In this document: in pieces, positions 51,161 to 58,818 of the stretch
Layout of the letters: each line of letters opens with the position of its first letter
Position numbering within the stretch: position 1 is the first letter of the stretch
Assembly (NCBI RefSeq): GCF_028610705.1
Contig: NZ_JAQQWT010000020.1
Coordinates: 1-58,818 of the forward strand
DNA length: 58,818 nucleotides
Reading direction: 5' to 3'
Source of the DNA: Halalkalibacter alkalisediminis
Lineage (GTDB): Bacteria; Bacillota; Bacilli; Bacillales; Bacillaceae_D
The notes under the pieces: model-generated
The model's input: only the letters and a program-made list of their open reading frames with translations
Databases searched by the model: none
What the model was told of the DNA's origin: nothing
Made by a program: the position numbers and the translations under genes

Positions 51161-51192
51161 AAAAAACCAAAGCTGTAATCGCTTTGGTTTTT
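51161..51192 (-). terminator. Terminator after tRNA-fMet
   Basis: AAACCAAAGC and GCTTTGGTTT pair on the minus strand around GATTACA, followed by TTTTG. It isolates the 5S-tRNA unit from thiL. Confidence 0.93.
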
Positions 51193-51199
51193 CCTGGTA

Positions 51200-51273
<74 letters not shown>

Positions 51274-51391
51274 TCGTTTTAAAGTTACGGAAGATGCTAT
51301 TTCAATGAAGAAGACATTTTCCTCTTCTAGCAAATCCCAGACGTCTATGCGTCAATGTTACTCGTAGTGAGTTCAACGATGTATTGCTCGT

Positions 51392-51410
51392 TGCTCCACC
51401 CCGCGTCGTT
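51392..51410. repeat. Truncated copy of the tRNA-fMet 5' end
   Basis: TGCTCCACCCCGCGTCGTT repeats 51260-51278 exactly, 132 bases upstream of the real tRNA in transcription direction. It is part of the spacer between 5S and tRNA and encodes no full tRNA. Confidence 0.9.
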
Positions 51411-51477
51411 ATAATGTTTTACTTGACTACCTTATTTAGTATAGCCAACTCAACTTATTTTATACAAATAAATTTCA

Positions 51478-51594
51478 GCCTGGCAACGTCCTACTCTCAC
51501 AGGGGGAAGCCCCCAACTACCATCGGCGCTGAAGAGCTTAACGACCGTGTTCGGCATGGGAACGGGTGTGGCCTCTTCGCTATCGCCACCAGAC
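51478..51594 (-). rRNA. rrf: 5S ribosomal RNA (free-standing)
   Basis: On the minus strand it reads TGGTGGCGATAGCGAAGAGG at the 5' side, CCCGTTCCCATGCCGAACAC, GGCGCTGAAGAGCTTAA (seen on plus) and TGAGAGTAGGACGTTGCCA at the 3' end. Length about 117 nt. No 23S gene lies upstream; metabolic genes start at 51737 instead. Confidence 0.97.
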
Positions 51595-51617
51595 TGTTTT
51601 TCTCTGACACAAGATAT

Positions 51618-51646
51618 ATCATACCATGCTGATTTTAAGAAAGCAA
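51618..51646 (-). promoter_or_regulatory. Promoter of the 5S-tRNA-fMet unit
   Basis: On the minus strand TTGCTT (51641-51646) and TATGAT (51618-51623) are 17 bases apart, about 17 bases upstream of the expected 5S leader. It could allow independent expression of the orphan 5S. Confidence 0.7.
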
Positions 51647-51695
51647 GCTTTTTATAAAAATAATGTCTGGTTAGTTGATAAAAGTATAAACGAAG

Positions 51696-51724
51696 AAAGA
51701 CATAGCTTGTAAGCTATGTCTTTT
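51696..51724. terminator. Terminator after the PLP enzyme gene
   Basis: AAAGACATAGCT and AGCTATGTCTTT form a 12-bp stem with a 4-5 base loop, followed by CTTC on one side and TCTT on the other. It lies 12 bases after the stop codon. Confidence 0.88.
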
Positions 51725-51736
51725 CTTAGAAGTGTA

Positions 51737-52876
51737 TTACGCTTTTTCAATTGCTTTCATAAAAGCCTTGATGATGTCCTTCTGATCTTCAATTCCCACT
51801 GAAATACGAACCAATTGTTTTCCTATTCCTAATTCATTTCGGAGTGTCTCAGGAATCGTGCGGTGCGATGTACGTAATGGATAAGAAACCGTTGTTTCAA
51901 CACCTGCCAATGTTGGAGCAATTTTTACCCAACCGAGTGATCTGAAAAAGGTCTCAACATTTACATGCTCAGCAAGATCAATACTGACCATTGCACCATT
52001 TCCTTTTTCCGAAACAAATTTCGGATAATAAACTCTTGCTACTCCCTCATGTGAGCTGAGCGCATCTGCTAACGCCTGTGCATTACGGCTTTGTCTTTCC
52101 ATTCTCACACTTAATGTTTTTAACCCTCTGCATGCAAGCCATGCCTCAAATGGACTTAAATTACAGCCAAGTGTGATTACTTTTGATTTGGCTACATTAA
52201 TTAACTCCTGTGTTCCGACAAGAACTCCAGCTGTTACATCACTGTGGCCACCGATGTATTTTGTTGCACTATGAACAACTAAATCAACCCCAAGCTTACA
52301 CGGTTGCAATAAATACGGGGTTGCAAACGTATTATCAATCATGGTTTTGATCCCATGTTCTTTGGCGATTTTCATGACCTCTTCTAAGTTCTCCACACGT
52401 AGAAGAGGATTGGTTACAGACTCCGTATAGATGAGCTTTGTTTTTTCTTTAATCGAACTTGTAACGGCATCTAAATTTTCAAACGAAATAAAACTGACTT
52501 CGATTCCAAAATTCAATAACTCTTGCGCAAATAATTGGTACGTCCCTCCGTACAAATCATCCGAAGCTATCACGTGATCACCTTGACCGGCAACGGCAAG
52601 GATCCCTGCTAAAATCGCAGACATTCCTGATGAAGTCGCAACCCCGTCCTCTGCTTCTTCAAGCAGGGCAATCCCTTTCCCTAAATCATCTGTATTTGGA
52701 TTGCTGTATCTTGAATATAGGTATTCCTTTTCTCCTTCATAAAAGCTCTCCATATCATCTAAATCGGTAAAAACAAAGGCTGATGTCTGATAAATCGGCT
52801 TCGCCTTACTCGCGTTCCGAGCTGGCTCCTTTGTTTGAAAATGGACTGTTTTTGTATTGAAATTCGTCTCGGTCAT
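51737..52876 (-). CDS. Cys/Met metabolism PLP-dependent enzyme (cystathionine gamma-synthase/lyase family)
   Basis: 379 residues of the trans-sulfuration family. PLP lysine in HSATKYIGGHSDVTAG, YSRYSNPNTDDL, SSGMSAILAGILAVAGQGD and IDNTFATPYLLQP. It could act as cystathionine gamma-synthase, O-acetylhomoserine sulfhydrylase or methionine gamma-lyase; the family cannot be split reliably by eye. It follows the two FluC genes by 23 bases, so co-transcription is likely. No S-box or T-box riboswitch seen upstream. Confidence 0.88.
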   Translation of the reverse strand: MTETNFNTKTVHFQTKEPARNASKAKPIYQTSAFVFTDLDDMESFYEGEKEYLYSRYSNPNTDDLGKGIALLEEAEDGVATSSGMSAILAGILAVAGQGDHVIASDDLYGGTYQLFAQELLNFGIEVSFISFENLDAVTSSIKEKTKLIYTESVTNPLLRVENLEEVMKIAKEHGIKTMIDNTFATPYLLQPCKLGVDLVVHSATKYIGGHSDVTAGVLVGTQELINVAKSKVITLGCNLSPFEAWLACRGLKTLSVRMERQSRNAQALADALSSHEGVARVYYPKFVSEKGNGAMVSIDLAEHVNVETFFRSLGWVKIAPTLAGVETTVSYPLRTSHRTIPETLRNELGIGKQLVRISVGIEDQKDIIKAFMKAIEKA

Positions 52877-52899
52877 TTCTTCATCCCCTAATTAATCGT

Positions 52900-53277
52900 T
52901 TATTTAAACAGTGTGAATCCAAGCACAAATACTAAAATCGATCCTACAATCGATAATCCTACATACGCAATCAAAGCCTTCCACCTTTTTTTCTGAAGCA
53001 ATAAGATTGCCTCCGTACTAAAGGTTGAAAAAGTTGTAAAAGCTCCAAAAAAACCAATAGCGATCAGTAAAAAGACAGGCTCTTCATAAGCTCCTAATGG
53101 AATGATTCCATAATAAGCACCATGAAAAGTCCCTAGACCGAATGATCCTAAAAGGTTCACTAAAAGCATAGCTATCGGAAAGGGAGGAGTAGGAAACCGC
53201 TTCATGAGAATAAGGCCGAGTAAGTACCTGGCTATTGCCCCAGCTACTCCTCCAATGCTAACAAGCAATATGTTCAA
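52900..53277 (-). CDS. crcB: Fluoride channel FluC/CrcB, subunit 2
   Basis: 125 residues with four spans. FluC motifs GGVAGAIARYLLGL at the start, NLLGSFGLGTFHG and the phenylalanine box GFFGAFTTFSTFSTE. Together with the adjacent subunit it probably makes a heterodimeric channel that expels fluoride. It overlaps the other gene by four bases (ATGA). Confidence 0.93.
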   Translation of the reverse strand: MNILLVSIGGVAGAIARYLLGLILMKRFPTPPFPIAMLLVNLLGSFGLGTFHGAYYGIIPLGAYEEPVFLLIAIGFFGAFTTFSTFSTEAILLLQKKRWKALIAYVGLSIVGSILVFVLGFTLFK

Positions 53278-53687
53278 GCCTTACTCCCCTCCTTCTCCTT
53301 TTGCTTATGACCGCATTTCTGCCCAAGCATAAACCCGAATAAGGCAAGTATCATTCCACCAATTATAGAAACCATTAAGTAAATAGCACTCATCCACCAA
53401 GATCGTTCTAATAATAAAAAAACACTATCACTGGCCAATGTTGACATCGTAGTAAACCCACCACATAAGCCAACGCCTAGACCGACTTTTACCCATTCAC
53501 GAGGATGCTTAAAGACGAACCACCCTGTTAAAAAACCAAGTAAGCCACTCCCAAGCAAATTCTCGATAACGGTACCAATTGGATAACCTGCTGCTAGAGT
53601 GTAGAGATTTAGAGAGTACCTGAGGCTTGTCCCTACTGCAGCACCAATCGTAATCGCCGTTAGATTTTGAATCACTTGTTTATTCAC
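53274..53687 (-). CDS. crcB: Fluoride channel FluC/CrcB, subunit 1
   Basis: 137 residues with four spans. GAAVGTSLRYSLNL, NLLGSGLLGFLTGW and GLCGGFTTMSTLASDSV. The pair of small genes is the usual Bacillaceae arrangement of heteromeric Fluc. I found no fluoride riboswitch in the leader. The start at ATG 53687 has TAGGAGCG upstream. Confidence 0.92.
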   Translation of the reverse strand: MNKQVIQNLTAITIGAAVGTSLRYSLNLYTLAAGYPIGTVIENLLGSGLLGFLTGWFVFKHPREWVKVGLGVGLCGGFTTMSTLASDSVFLLLERSWWMSAIYLMVSIIGGMILALFGFMLGQKCGHKQKEKEGSKA

Positions 53688-53922
53688 AAAAAAACGCTCC
53701 TAATTCGTACGAATAGTTTGATTTTATCGTAAAGAAGCCTCTTCTAGCAAGAGTGACGTAATATAGTTCCATTTTAAAGAGCGTATATAAGGTTACTTTT
53801 CACCTTGTTTCAGTGACCTTGAGACATTGCTGTCTCTTGTAAGATCTTCCTACTGCTATTCTATTAACCTATTGACAGATAGAAGCATATGATTTACGGT
53901 GGGGATTGTGAAAAATAAAATA
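53688..53922. other. Intergenic region between crcB and the mgtE leader
   Basis: Contains the divergent promoters of crcB and mgtE. No gene seen; no fluoride aptamer recognised. Confidence 0.4.
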
Positions 53923-54085
53923 TACCTCGTTAGGTGAGGCTCCTGTGCTGGAGATACGCTGCTGCCCAAAAATGTCCAAAGACGCCAATGGGTCAACAGG
54001 AACTATCGACATAAGGTGGTTCTTAATGTAGCTGGTCGTTGACCTATGCCGCACAGTGCTAAAGCTCTACGAATGGAGGATCACT
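53923..54085 (+). ncRNA. M-box (ykoK) magnesium riboswitch
   Basis: The conserved core is nearly complete: TCGTTAGGTGAGGCTCCTG (53927 on), GGAGATACGCTGCTGCCC, AATGTCCAAAGACGCCAATG, GGTCAACAGGAACTATCGAC and CATAAGGTG, and CTATGCCGCACAGTGCTAAA, then GCTCTACGAATGGAGG. It senses Mg2+; when magnesium is plentiful the folded aptamer favours the terminator downstream. Confidence 0.97.
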
Positions 54086-54115
54086 TCTAAATCGAAGGAT
54101 TATGTATGTTTTTTA

Positions 54116-54144
54116 GGCACCTCGCATTCGTTGAGGTGTCTTTT
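54116..54144 (+). terminator. Terminator controlled by the M-box
   Basis: GGCACCTC and GAGGTGTC pair around GCATTCGTT and are followed by TTTT. It lies 30 bases after the aptamer and 28 bases before the leader ORF. Confidence 0.9.
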
Positions 54145-54171
54145 CTATTAATTTGTTAAGGTGGTGCATGT

Positions 54172-54258
54172 ATGGATAAGAAGCCAGAACCAGACCCCAT
54201 TAATTATAAAATTAAAAAATTCCACATGCACCTAGTGGCCTGTGGTGACTCAACTTAG
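54172..54258 (+). CDS. 28-codon leader ORF between the M-box terminator and mgtE
   Basis: ATG at 54172, seven bases after AAGGTGG, to TAG at 54258. It starts MDKKPEPDPINYK and goes on with a basic segment (IKKF) and HMHLVACGDST. The PEPDP start resembles the Glu/Asp-Pro run of the enterobacterial MgtL leader peptide, known to make ribosomes fall off at low Mg2+. The mgtE Shine-Dalgarno AAGGAGG begins right at its stop codon. Also GGTGCATGT (54163-54171), at its own ribosome-binding site, can pair with ACATGCACC (54224-54232). A small real gene or a leader peptide; not annotated in any family I know. Confidence 0.65.
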   Translation: MDKKPEPDPINYKIKKFHMHLVACGDST

Positions 54259-54274
54259 AAGGAGGTCATAACAC

Positions 54275-55636
54275 ATGGTTAGACTTAACAATGATACTAG
54301 AGATGAATACGCGAACTATTTACTTGGCTTAATAAAAGAGAATGAACTTGAACAATTTCAAGAAGACTTCCTACAGCTTCACCCTACAGATCAAGCTGAT
54401 TTTTATTTGACATTGGAAAAAGAAGATAGACAAAACCTTTATCAACTAATCACTTCTGAGGAAATGGCGGATGTTTTCCAAGCTCTTGAGATTGAGGAAC
54501 AGAAGGATCTCATTACGGAGATCGACCATCACTATGCAGCTGAAATGATAAACCATCTATATGCAGATGACGCTGCTGATTTTTTGGCAGAGTTAGAACA
54601 AGCAGAAGCACTCAAAATTTTAACAGCGATGAACTTAGAAGATGCTAATGATGTAAAAGAATTAATGGCGTATCCATCTAAAACGGCTGGAGCCATTATG
54701 ACTAAAGAATTTATCTCTCTTACCTCCACCCAAACCGCTCAAGAAGTCATTGAGCAATTAAGAGAAGAAGCACCTAACGCAGAAACCATCTATTATTTGT
54801 ACGTCGTCGACTATCAGCAGCAATTAGTTGGAGTTGTTTCGTTACGCGACTTGATCACCGCTCAGTCCCATGAACTTGTGAAGGATTTAATGAGCCCTAG
54901 AGTTGTATCTGTCGCCTCAACGACAGACCAAGAAGAAGTGGCACAGTTGATTAAAAAATATGATTTCTTAGCAGCTCCTGTTGTTAGTCCTGCTGGGATT
55001 CTTTTAGGGATTGTAACCGTTGATGATGTCATGGATGTATTAGAAGACGCAGCCACCGAAGATTTAGGAGATTTTACAGCTTCTCGTGGTGCAACCGATG
55101 TAAATGTAACTGCTTTTAAAGCGGCAAGATTACGGGCCCCCTGGATTGTTCTTCTCATGTTTTTTGGTCTAATTACAGCTGGCGTCATCGACCAATTTGA
55201 AGATACACTGAGTCAAATTGTCCTACTGGCAGCCTTTATCCCTTTACTAATGGGATCTGCCGGAAATGCAGGGACACAATCTTTAGCAGTTGTCGTTAGG
55301 GGACTTGCACTTGGTACTCTCGAGAAGAAAGGATTATTTAAAACATTATTAAGAGAATTTAATACAGGTATGATGATTGGGCTCATCTGCGCTCTTGCCC
55401 TCCTTCTCATTATCCCAATCTTCTATGGAAGCTTTATCCTTGCAGTTATCGTTGGTATTTCAATCTTTTGTTCATTAAGTGTTGCAACTGTAATCGGAGC
55501 TATTGTTCCACTCATCATTAATAAACTTAAGCTAGATCCAGCTTTCGCATCTGGCCCTTTTATCACAACCGTTAATGATATTTTAGGTTTACTCATTTAC
55601 TTTACCATTGCGACTTCCTTGCTTGAGTTTCTTTAA
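54275..55636 (+). CDS. mgtE: Magnesium transporter MgtE
   Basis: 453 residues. N-terminal cytoplasmic helical domain (1-130), two CBS domains (about 135-255; MSPRVVSVASTTDQEEVAQL in the second) that bind Mg2+ and gate the pore, then five membrane helices with the selectivity region FIPLLMGSAGNAGTQSLAVV. Main Mg2+ uptake channel. Expression is set by the M-box upstream and perhaps by the leader ORF. ATG with AAGGAGG. Confidence 0.97.
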   Translation: MVRLNNDTRDEYANYLLGLIKENELEQFQEDFLQLHPTDQADFYLTLEKEDRQNLYQLITSEEMADVFQALEIEEQKDLITEIDHHYAAEMINHLYADDAADFLAELEQAEALKILTAMNLEDANDVKELMAYPSKTAGAIMTKEFISLTSTQTAQEVIEQLREEAPNAETIYYLYVVDYQQQLVGVVSLRDLITAQSHELVKDLMSPRVVSVASTTDQEEVAQLIKKYDFLAAPVVSPAGILLGIVTVDDVMDVLEDAATEDLGDFTASRGATDVNVTAFKAARLRAPWIVLLMFFGLITAGVIDQFEDTLSQIVLLAAFIPLLMGSAGNAGTQSLAVVVRGLALGTLEKKGLFKTLLREFNTGMMIGLICALALLLIIPIFYGSFILAVIVGISIFCSLSVATVIGAIVPLIINKLKLDPAFASGPFITTVNDILGLLIYFTIATSLLEFL

Positions 55637-55760
55637 AAAGGCTAATAAACTTTCTATGGAAATTAGCGCTAAGTCCTTGCCTAAACTTTGCCTGGTCACT
55701 TCCTAAGTTTTGTATGTATTGGTAAAGACATGATATGTTAATTACGTCAATTTAGTAACA

Positions 55761-55792
55761 GAGTAATTCAAATTTTGAGTTACTCTCTTTTT
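55761..55792 (+). terminator. Terminator after mgtE
   Basis: GAGTAATTCAA and TTGAGTTACTC pair, followed by TCTTTTTC. Located about 125 bases after the stop codon. Confidence 0.75.
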
Positions 55793-55873
55793 CATACATT
55801 TTTTTTGAAAACTCGTTTCTCACTTAAATTTTAGCTATAATTAGAACAAGCCCCTACAGAACAGGAAGATAAT

Positions 55874-56473
55874 ATGGAACTATTAAAGCATCTTATTTTT
55901 GAATATGGCTATTTCGGGATTTTTCTGGCTCTTGTTGGCGGAATCGTCGGACTTCCTGTCCCTGACGAAATCTTGTTAGTCACCATTGGATATTATGCCT
56001 ATCTAGGCAGAGTCGACCTACTTACAGCATTGGTAAGTTCTTATCTAGGATCGATTATCGGGATCACGATTAGCTATCTCCTTGGTGCAAAATTAGGTCT
56101 ACCGTTTCTTTTGAAATTCGGAGGAAAAATACGCCTTACTCCTACACGAGTACACAAGGCTCAACAACTCTTTTTCAAACATGGTAAATGGTTATTGCTA
56201 ATTGGTTATTTTATTCCCGGAGTTAGACACTTAACAGGTTACCTAGCAGGCATTGCTCGCATGCCACTTCGGATATTTATGATATATTCTTATGTTGGTG
56301 CTTTGTTCTGGGTCTCTTTATTTGTCGTAACGGGTTACGAACTCGGTATTAAATGGTATTTTATTAAACAATCGTTTGAGGCTTATAAAATTATCGTCTA
56401 CTTTGGTGTCTCCATTCTATTATCGATTGTTGCACTGCTGTTCTTTTTTAGAACAAAGAAAAAAAAGCCATAG
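55874..56473 (+). CDS. DedA-family membrane protein
   Basis: 199 residues with about five spans and two re-entrant loops. DedA signatures: ALVGGIVGLPVPDEILLV, SSYLGSIIGITISYLLG, and FIPGVRHLTGYLAGIARM (the conserved FxPGxR-type motif). Family members flip phospholipids or polyprenyl phosphates across the membrane and help keep the proton gradient. Alone between mgtE and moaC. Confidence 0.93.
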   Translation: MELLKHLIFEYGYFGIFLALVGGIVGLPVPDEILLVTIGYYAYLGRVDLLTALVSSYLGSIIGITISYLLGAKLGLPFLLKFGGKIRLTPTRVHKAQQLFFKHGKWLLLIGYFIPGVRHLTGYLAGIARMPLRIFMIYSYVGALFWVSLFVVTGYELGIKWYFIKQSFEAYKIIVYFGVSILLSIVALLFFFRTKKKKP

Positions 56474-56495
56474 TCCTACAACTAAACTTAAAAAG

Positions 56496-56520
56496 AGCGT
56501 GGTAATTGCCACGCTTTTTT
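56496..56520 (+). terminator. Terminator after dedA
   Basis: GCGTGG and CCACGC pair (extended with A-T pairs) around TAATTG and are followed by TTTTTT. Confidence 0.93.
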
Positions 56521-56765
56521 CCTTTCCACTACATCCTATATTTCTTATCAACCCTTTCAAGACCGAGATTCTTCTTTTTGTCTCCTTGCAATAATGGGTA
56601 TATGCTTATATTTCTAGGCTAAAACACAGTAAAATTTGGTAAGATGATAAAAATAGTTTAAAGTACTACATAGGTAGACAGCAACTAGTTCTATTAACAT
56701 AAACTCTATTTTAAGAAGTATAGAGATTACGAATACCGTTAAAAAATGATTAGGAGTTGATTCAC
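56521..56765. other. Upstream region of moaC
   Basis: Holds the moaC promoter, not pinpointed. No Moco riboswitch core was recognised. No gene. Confidence 0.35.
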
Positions 56766-57251
56766 ATGAGCGACTTTACACATTGGAATGAAGAAGGGCG
56801 ACCTAAAATGGTGGATATTACAGAGAAAACAGAAACTACTCGTACGGCTGTTGCTCAAAGTACGATCACCTTTAAAAGAGCATTATACGAAGCCATTCAA
56901 AATCAACAAATCAAAAAAGGTGACCCATTGCAAGTTTCCCAAATCGCTGGCATTATGGCAGCCAAAAAAACATCTGAACTGATCCCGATGTGCCATCCTA
57001 TTCAAATTAAAGGAGTAGACTTTACATTTGAATACATAGAAGACAATCATCAATACAATTTAATCATCCAAGCATCTGTACGTTGTAACGGTAGCACTGG
57101 AGTTGAAATGGAAGCTTTAACAGCCGTTTCCGTTGCAGCTTTGACTTTTTATGATATGTGTAAGGCCATTGATAAAAGTATCTGTATTAAAGAAACCCTG
57201 TTAATTAGCAAGACAGGTGGAAAAAATGGAGACTATCATATTTCTAAATAA
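56766..57251 (+). CDS. moaC: Cyclic pyranopterin monophosphate synthase MoaC
   Basis: 161 residues. Second step of molybdenum cofactor synthesis (with MoaA). Motifs: KMVDITEKTETTRTAVA, KKTSELIPMCHPI and STGVEMEALTAVSVAALTFYDMCKA, including the active-site His and Lys. The ATG at 56766 has TAGGAG upstream; the frame starts three codons earlier with TTG, which is less likely. No other moa genes are in the window. Confidence 0.96.
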   Translation: MSDFTHWNEEGRPKMVDITEKTETTRTAVAQSTITFKRALYEAIQNQQIKKGDPLQVSQIAGIMAAKKTSELIPMCHPIQIKGVDFTFEYIEDNHQYNLIIQASVRCNGSTGVEMEALTAVSVAALTFYDMCKAIDKSICIKETLLISKTGGKNGDYHISK

Positions 57252-57262
57252 ATGTTTGTTTA

Positions 57263-57296
57263 AGAGGGCAATCAACTGATTAGTCCTCTTTTTTCT
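57263..57296 (+). terminator. Terminator after moaC
   Basis: AAGAGG and CCTCTT pair around a 20-base loop with an inner stem (CAATCA/TGATTA region), followed by TTTTTT. Confidence 0.75.
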
Positions 57297-57517
57297 CATG
57301 ATCACGTCTATTTGTTCGAGCGGATTCCTCTTATTTACACTTATTCTTAAACACGAAGCTTCTTTTGACTCTCCATACCTTCCACTTCCTATTTTACAAG
57401 AAATAACGTTGACTCATACTGTTATGCATTCACACCTCCTCTAGATTCAAAATAAAAGGGTTTTAACGATTTCAAGCAGAATAACATTAATTAAATAATA
57501 AAAGGAGTGAATAGGGA

Positions 57518-58407
57518 TTGGAAAAGGCTGTAGAACATTATTTTAGTGAGGACCTGCTAAGTCGTGCTGCAGAACTATTTAATTTGGATATAGACTCTTT
57601 ATAAGAACTAGGCTCTTTTGAGAATTATGTTTATGAAGGAAAAAAGAAAAGAAATCTGTCATTCTTCGTCTAACCCATAGTAATCATCGAACAAGAGCTG
57701 AAATTGATGCTGAACTGGATTGGATTCATTTTCTATCTGAAAAGGGTGCTCCTGTTTGCACCCCATCCTTTCAAGAAACCGTCACTATGTAGAGGAGTTA
57801 GAAATTAAAGACTCCTTCTTTTTCATTAGTTTATTTTTAAAAGCTACAGGAAAAAAGGTTAACCTTGATGATCTACAGTCAAATCACCAGTTAATTCAAA
57901 TCTGGGAACAAACAACAGGTCTATTTCACCGTCTAACTAAAAACTATGTGACTCCTAGTCATCTCCCAACCTCGTCATGATTTGGTCGAGAGTTATCAGG
58001 TCCAATTTGCTCCTTATCATCTAAATGATCAAACAGTTAATCAAGCTATTGATGATGTATTAAAGGCTGTAAAGGTTCTATCAAAAGAGCCTCAACAATA
58101 TGGGCTTATTCATTCAGACCTTCACACTGGTAACTTTCACTTTGACGGTAAGGTAATTAAAGTGTTTGATTTTGATGACTGTGGTTTTCAACATTTCATG
58201 CATGATATTGCCATCCCATTGTATTACCTGCCCTGGCAATTCCCTCACGAAAATGATGAAGAAGAGGTCTTAGCATTTTCTAAGATGTTTTTATCTCATT
58301 TTTTAAAAGGCTATGAAAAGGAATATTCCATCCATTCTCTCGAACATTTACCTCTTTTTTTGAAATTTCGTGACTGTGAATTATATGCAGTCCTACATAA
58401 AAGCTAG
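57518..58407 (+). pseudogene. Aminoglycoside/choline-phosphotransferase-like gene, broken
   Basis: Starts at a TTG after AAAGGAGTGAATAGGG: MEKAVEHYFSEDLLSRAAEL, stop after 28 codons. Other pieces follow in shifted frames: ELGSFENYVYEG, ILRLTHSNHRTRAEIDAELD, WIHFLSEKGAPVCTPSF, and VESYQVQFAPYHL. Then QYGLIHSDLHTGNFHFDG (catalytic loop HSDLHTGN) and VFDFDDCGFQHFMHD (metal-binding DFD). At least four frameshifts or stops. The family phosphorylates small molecules such as drugs or choline; this copy is dead. Confidence 0.9.
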
Positions 58408-58740
58408 ATATATAATCTATTACTGCAAAACAACAAAATTTGCTTGAACGTATTCGGAGAAGAATTGTGAGTAAAACAGCAATCATTCACATTGATAACG
58501 GAGTTCTATTTAGAAAATAGTTTCGTTGTCTAAGGAGACTTTTTAATTAGTACGAGTACCCTCAACTGAGTTGGAACTATGCTAAAACAGATATATCTAT
58601 TGTACTAAGCAAGGATTTTGACCGATAGCAAATAGAGCAAACAAAATAGTAAATCAATACTGTTATTTCATTTTGACTGAGATAATTGATTACACTTCAT
58701 TTTAAGAAATCTAACGTCTTAAGTATTTAAGATAAATTAA
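58408..58740. other. AT-rich spacer before the second 5S gene
   Basis: No ORF with a ribosome-binding site, no RNA gene and no clear repeat is seen in this stretch. Confidence 0.4.
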
Positions 58741-58771
58741 TAAAAAAAACACAACCCATTGGATTGTGTTT
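58741..58771 (-). terminator. Terminator of the second rRNA operon
   Basis: On the minus strand ACACAA and TTGTGT pair around a short loop (TCCAATGGG), followed by eight Ts. It comes a few bases after the 5S 3' end, so this operon ends without a tRNA. Confidence 0.9.
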
Positions 58772-58776
58772 TATCA

Positions 58777-58818
58777 GCCTGGCAACGTCCTACTCTCACA
58801 GGGGGAAGCCCCCAACTA
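58777..58818 (-). rRNA. rrf: 5S ribosomal RNA, 3' part only (cut by the window end)
   Basis: Bases match the 3' third of the 5S gene at 51478 exactly over the visible 42 bases. The rest, and probably 23S and 16S genes, lie beyond the window. Confidence 0.95.

Noticed and set aside
53688-53860. Possible fluoride riboswitch before the crcB pair
   Set aside because: The conserved GGNGAUGG...GCC/pseudoknot pattern is not present on the minus strand.

Overview
The window reads as chromosomal DNA of a low-GC, endospore-forming member of the Bacillaceae, probably an alkaliphile or halotolerant relative of Bacillus. The evidence is the gene order thiL-tsaE-tsaB-rimI-tsaD ... ydiF-rex-tatA-tatC ... 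ydiK-ydiL-groES-groEL, which matches the B. subtilis ydi/groE region, together with spore genes cwlJ and gerQ, a CIRCE element, Rex operators, LicT-type RNA antiterminators and an M-box riboswitch. No species is assigned.

Layout. 1-3.2 kb: the end of a tRNA cluster (Ala-UGC, Ser-UGA) and the cell-wall pair ddl-murF. 3.5-12.5 kb: a beta-glucoside locus with licT, a PTS EIIBCA permease and three 6-phospho-beta-glucosidases. It has two clear RAT/terminator antitermination sites and one diverged one, plus a broken HAD phosphatase gene. 12.6-13.7 kb: cwlJ-gerQ for spore germination. 13.9-33.4 kb: an accessory island between an integrase remnant and the 3' end of groEL. It is punctuated by four related att-like repeats (about 14.3, 20.9, 22.4 and 33.4 kb), two of them next to tyrosine-integrase remnants, so it looks like successive insertions at the groEL 3' end. 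The cargo is (i) choline to glycine-betaine synthesis (gbsA, gbsR, an OpuAC-type binding protein, betA, an aldehyde dehydrogenase relic), (ii) a Fic protein, and (iii) an uncharacterised organic-acid catabolic cluster: TctA/TctB, two TctC proteins, amidohydrolase, RraA-type aldolase, DUF1932 dehydrogenase, HD protein, RpiR regulator and a decayed Ldh2 dehydrogenase.

33.4-51 kb: the conserved backbone (groE, ydiL-ydiK, an MFS exporter, doxX with three Rex operators, tatA-tatC, rex, ydiF, t6A genes, thiL). Between ydiF and tsaD lie a ComEC-like MBL protein and two membrane proteins, and a dense DnaA-box cluster sits just downstream of tsaD. 51.2-51.7 kb: a free-standing 5S rRNA-tRNA-fMet unit with its own promoter and no 23S gene. 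51.7-58.8 kb: a PLP enzyme, paired FluC fluoride channels, mgtE, dedA, moaC and a broken aminoglycoside-phosphotransferase-like gene, ending in the 3' part of a second 5S gene.

The most interesting signal is the mgtE leader. An M-box and terminator are followed by a 28-codon ORF starting MDKKPEPDP, which resembles the acidic/proline start of enterobacterial MgtL. It has mutually exclusive RNA pairings and ends directly against the mgtE ribosome-binding site.
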